Program-made: the position numbers and the translations under genes
The notes under the pieces: model-generated
Told to the model about the DNA's origin: nothing
The model's input: the letters and a program-made list of their open reading frames with translations, nothing else
Databases searched by the model: none
In this document: piece after piece, positions 63,386 to 64,000 of the stretch
Position numbering within the stretch: the first letter of the stretch is position 1
Layout: each line of letters opens with the position of its first letter
Assembly (NCBI GenBank): GCA_019748235.1
Contig: JAIEPU010000072.1
Location: 1-64,000, forward strand
Reading direction: 5' to 3'
Length of the DNA: 64,000 nucleotides
From: a bacterium
GTDB lineage: Bacteria > Planctomycetota > Planctomycetia > Kolteriales > Kolteriaceae

Positions 63386-64000
63386 ATGACGAATCGTTCA
63401 TCAAGAGTTGGGTTCACGCTGATTGAACTTTTGGTCGTGATCGCGATTATCGGGCTGTTGGCTGCCCTCTTATTGCCGGCTCTCAACTCCGTCAGAGAAG
63501 CCGCGAATCGTGCACAATGTCAGTCCAATTTGAAACAGATTGGGATGGCGATCATCGCCTACACTCACACGAATTCCTTCTTTCCGCCCGGGAACATCGT
63601 GCAGAGAGATCCGGCAGATCCCAGCAAGATCACTCTCAACGGATGGAGCGCGCAAGCTCGCATCCTGCCGTATCTGGAAGGTCAGATCCGCGCGGACTTG
63701 TTCAATTTCGAAAAACCGTATCACGACGCGTCCAATAAGACGGCAGGGACCACCATCATGGGGGTCTTTCTTTGTCCGTCTGATCCGAAGAGTGATCGGC
63801 ACCGAATTGGGGACGGATATCAGTGCATCAACTACGGCGTCAATCGTGGTGACTGGTTCGTCTTTGGTGGACTCTCTCCGACGGATAATCCTTACTTAGC
63901 GAATTATAAGGTCATTCCGGAGCCGAACGCACCCTTCGGAGTCAACTCCAGCGTCGGACTCGAGGATATTCGTGACGGTGTCGGCAAGACGATCCTCCTG
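63386..64000 (+). CDS. DUF1559 prepilin-like protein, truncated by window end
   Basis: At least 205 codons, open at the window edge, and missing from the ORF track. ATG 63386 follows AAAAGGA. A prepilin signal ([27 protein letters not shown]) leads into NSVREAANRAQCQSNLKQIGMAIIAYTHT, the usual DUF1559 entry, and then ARILPYLEGQ and MGVFLCPSDPKS. The C-terminal DGSV tag is beyond the window. It is divergent from the metal ATPase, with the Fur-like box in the shared control region. Confidence 0.93.
   Translation, partial: MTNRSSRVGFTLIELLVVIAIIGLLAALLLPALNSVREAANRAQCQSNLKQIGMAIIAYTHTNSFFPPGNIVQRDPADPSKITLNGWSAQARILPYLEGQIRADLFNFEKPYHDASNKTAGTTIMGVFLCPSDPKSDRHRIGDGYQCINYGVNRGDWFVFGGLSPTDNPYLANYKVIPEPNAPFGVNSSVGLEDIRDGVGKTILL

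Noticed and set aside
1-64000. tRNA, rRNA, CRISPR, IS or prophage signals
   Set aside because: No cloverleaf, no repeat-spacer array, no transposase or integrase motif was seen in any intergenic region or ORF.

Overview
The window reads as chromosome from a planctomycete (phylum Planctomycetota). The evidence is a combination of families typical of that phylum: a planctomycete cytochrome C/DUF1549/DUF1553 protein followed by a Tat-exported DUF1501 protein, two DUF1559 prepilin-like proteins, a periplasmic-type sulfatase, secreted PQQ-propeller and sugar-dehydrogenase proteins, a VIT+VWA protein and a Cache-linked serine/threonine kinase. Genes are mostly single or in pairs on both strands. 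I see no rRNA, tRNA, CRISPR array, insertion sequence or prophage. Family assignments come from motifs read in the supplied translations; no database search was possible.

Regions. 1-5.4 kb: TPR and BON-domain exported proteins, a Nudix hydrolase, a GT2 glycosyltransferase and a membrane glycosyltransferase. 5.5-9.3 kb: mutS2 (no Smr domain) convergent with der, then a DCC-family protein. 9.6-13.4 kb: a GAF-linked enzyme I of the nitrogen PTS type, preceded by a close match to a sigma-54 promoter, then a FAD amine oxidase. 13.9-20.4 kb: a sugar-modification island with an N-acetyl-sugar amidotransferase (WbuX/WbpG type), a DegT-type aminotransferase, a carbamoyltransferase, a cupin sugar enzyme, and a HisH/WbuZ pair. 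The HisF-like member has lost cyclase residue Asp11 but keeps the ammonia-gate positions, so the pair should supply ammonia to WbuX rather than make histidine. 20.5-28.7 kb: the DUF1549/DUF1553-DUF1501 pair, a DprE1-like oxidase, a second GT2 and a CBM9-like protein.

28.8-32.8 kb: the VIT/VWA protein, queF, and rpsL-rpsG with a clear terminator; S12 carries Arg at position 88, a substitution that gives streptomycin resistance in other bacteria. 32.9-40.7 kb: catabolic and redox enzymes (Gfo/Idh/MocA oxidoreductase, GH36 alpha-galactosidase, Old Yellow Enzyme, aldo/keto reductase, GAF/fRMsr-like protein) and a sulfatase. 40.7-48.4 kb: the Cache kinase, a possible small protein, TspO, a PQQ-type sugar dehydrogenase, a degenerate FHA protein, a DUF1559 protein and rplU without rpmA next to it. 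48.5-56.4 kb: SDR and macro-domain proteins, a translationally coupled pair of secreted proteins, creatininase, a YebC protein and a large TPR protein. 56.8-64 kb: a divergent Nramp-related transporter, an ABC-2 exporter, a Zn/Cd-type P1B ATPase, and a DUF1559 protein that runs off the window behind a Fur-like 7-1-7 inverted repeat.
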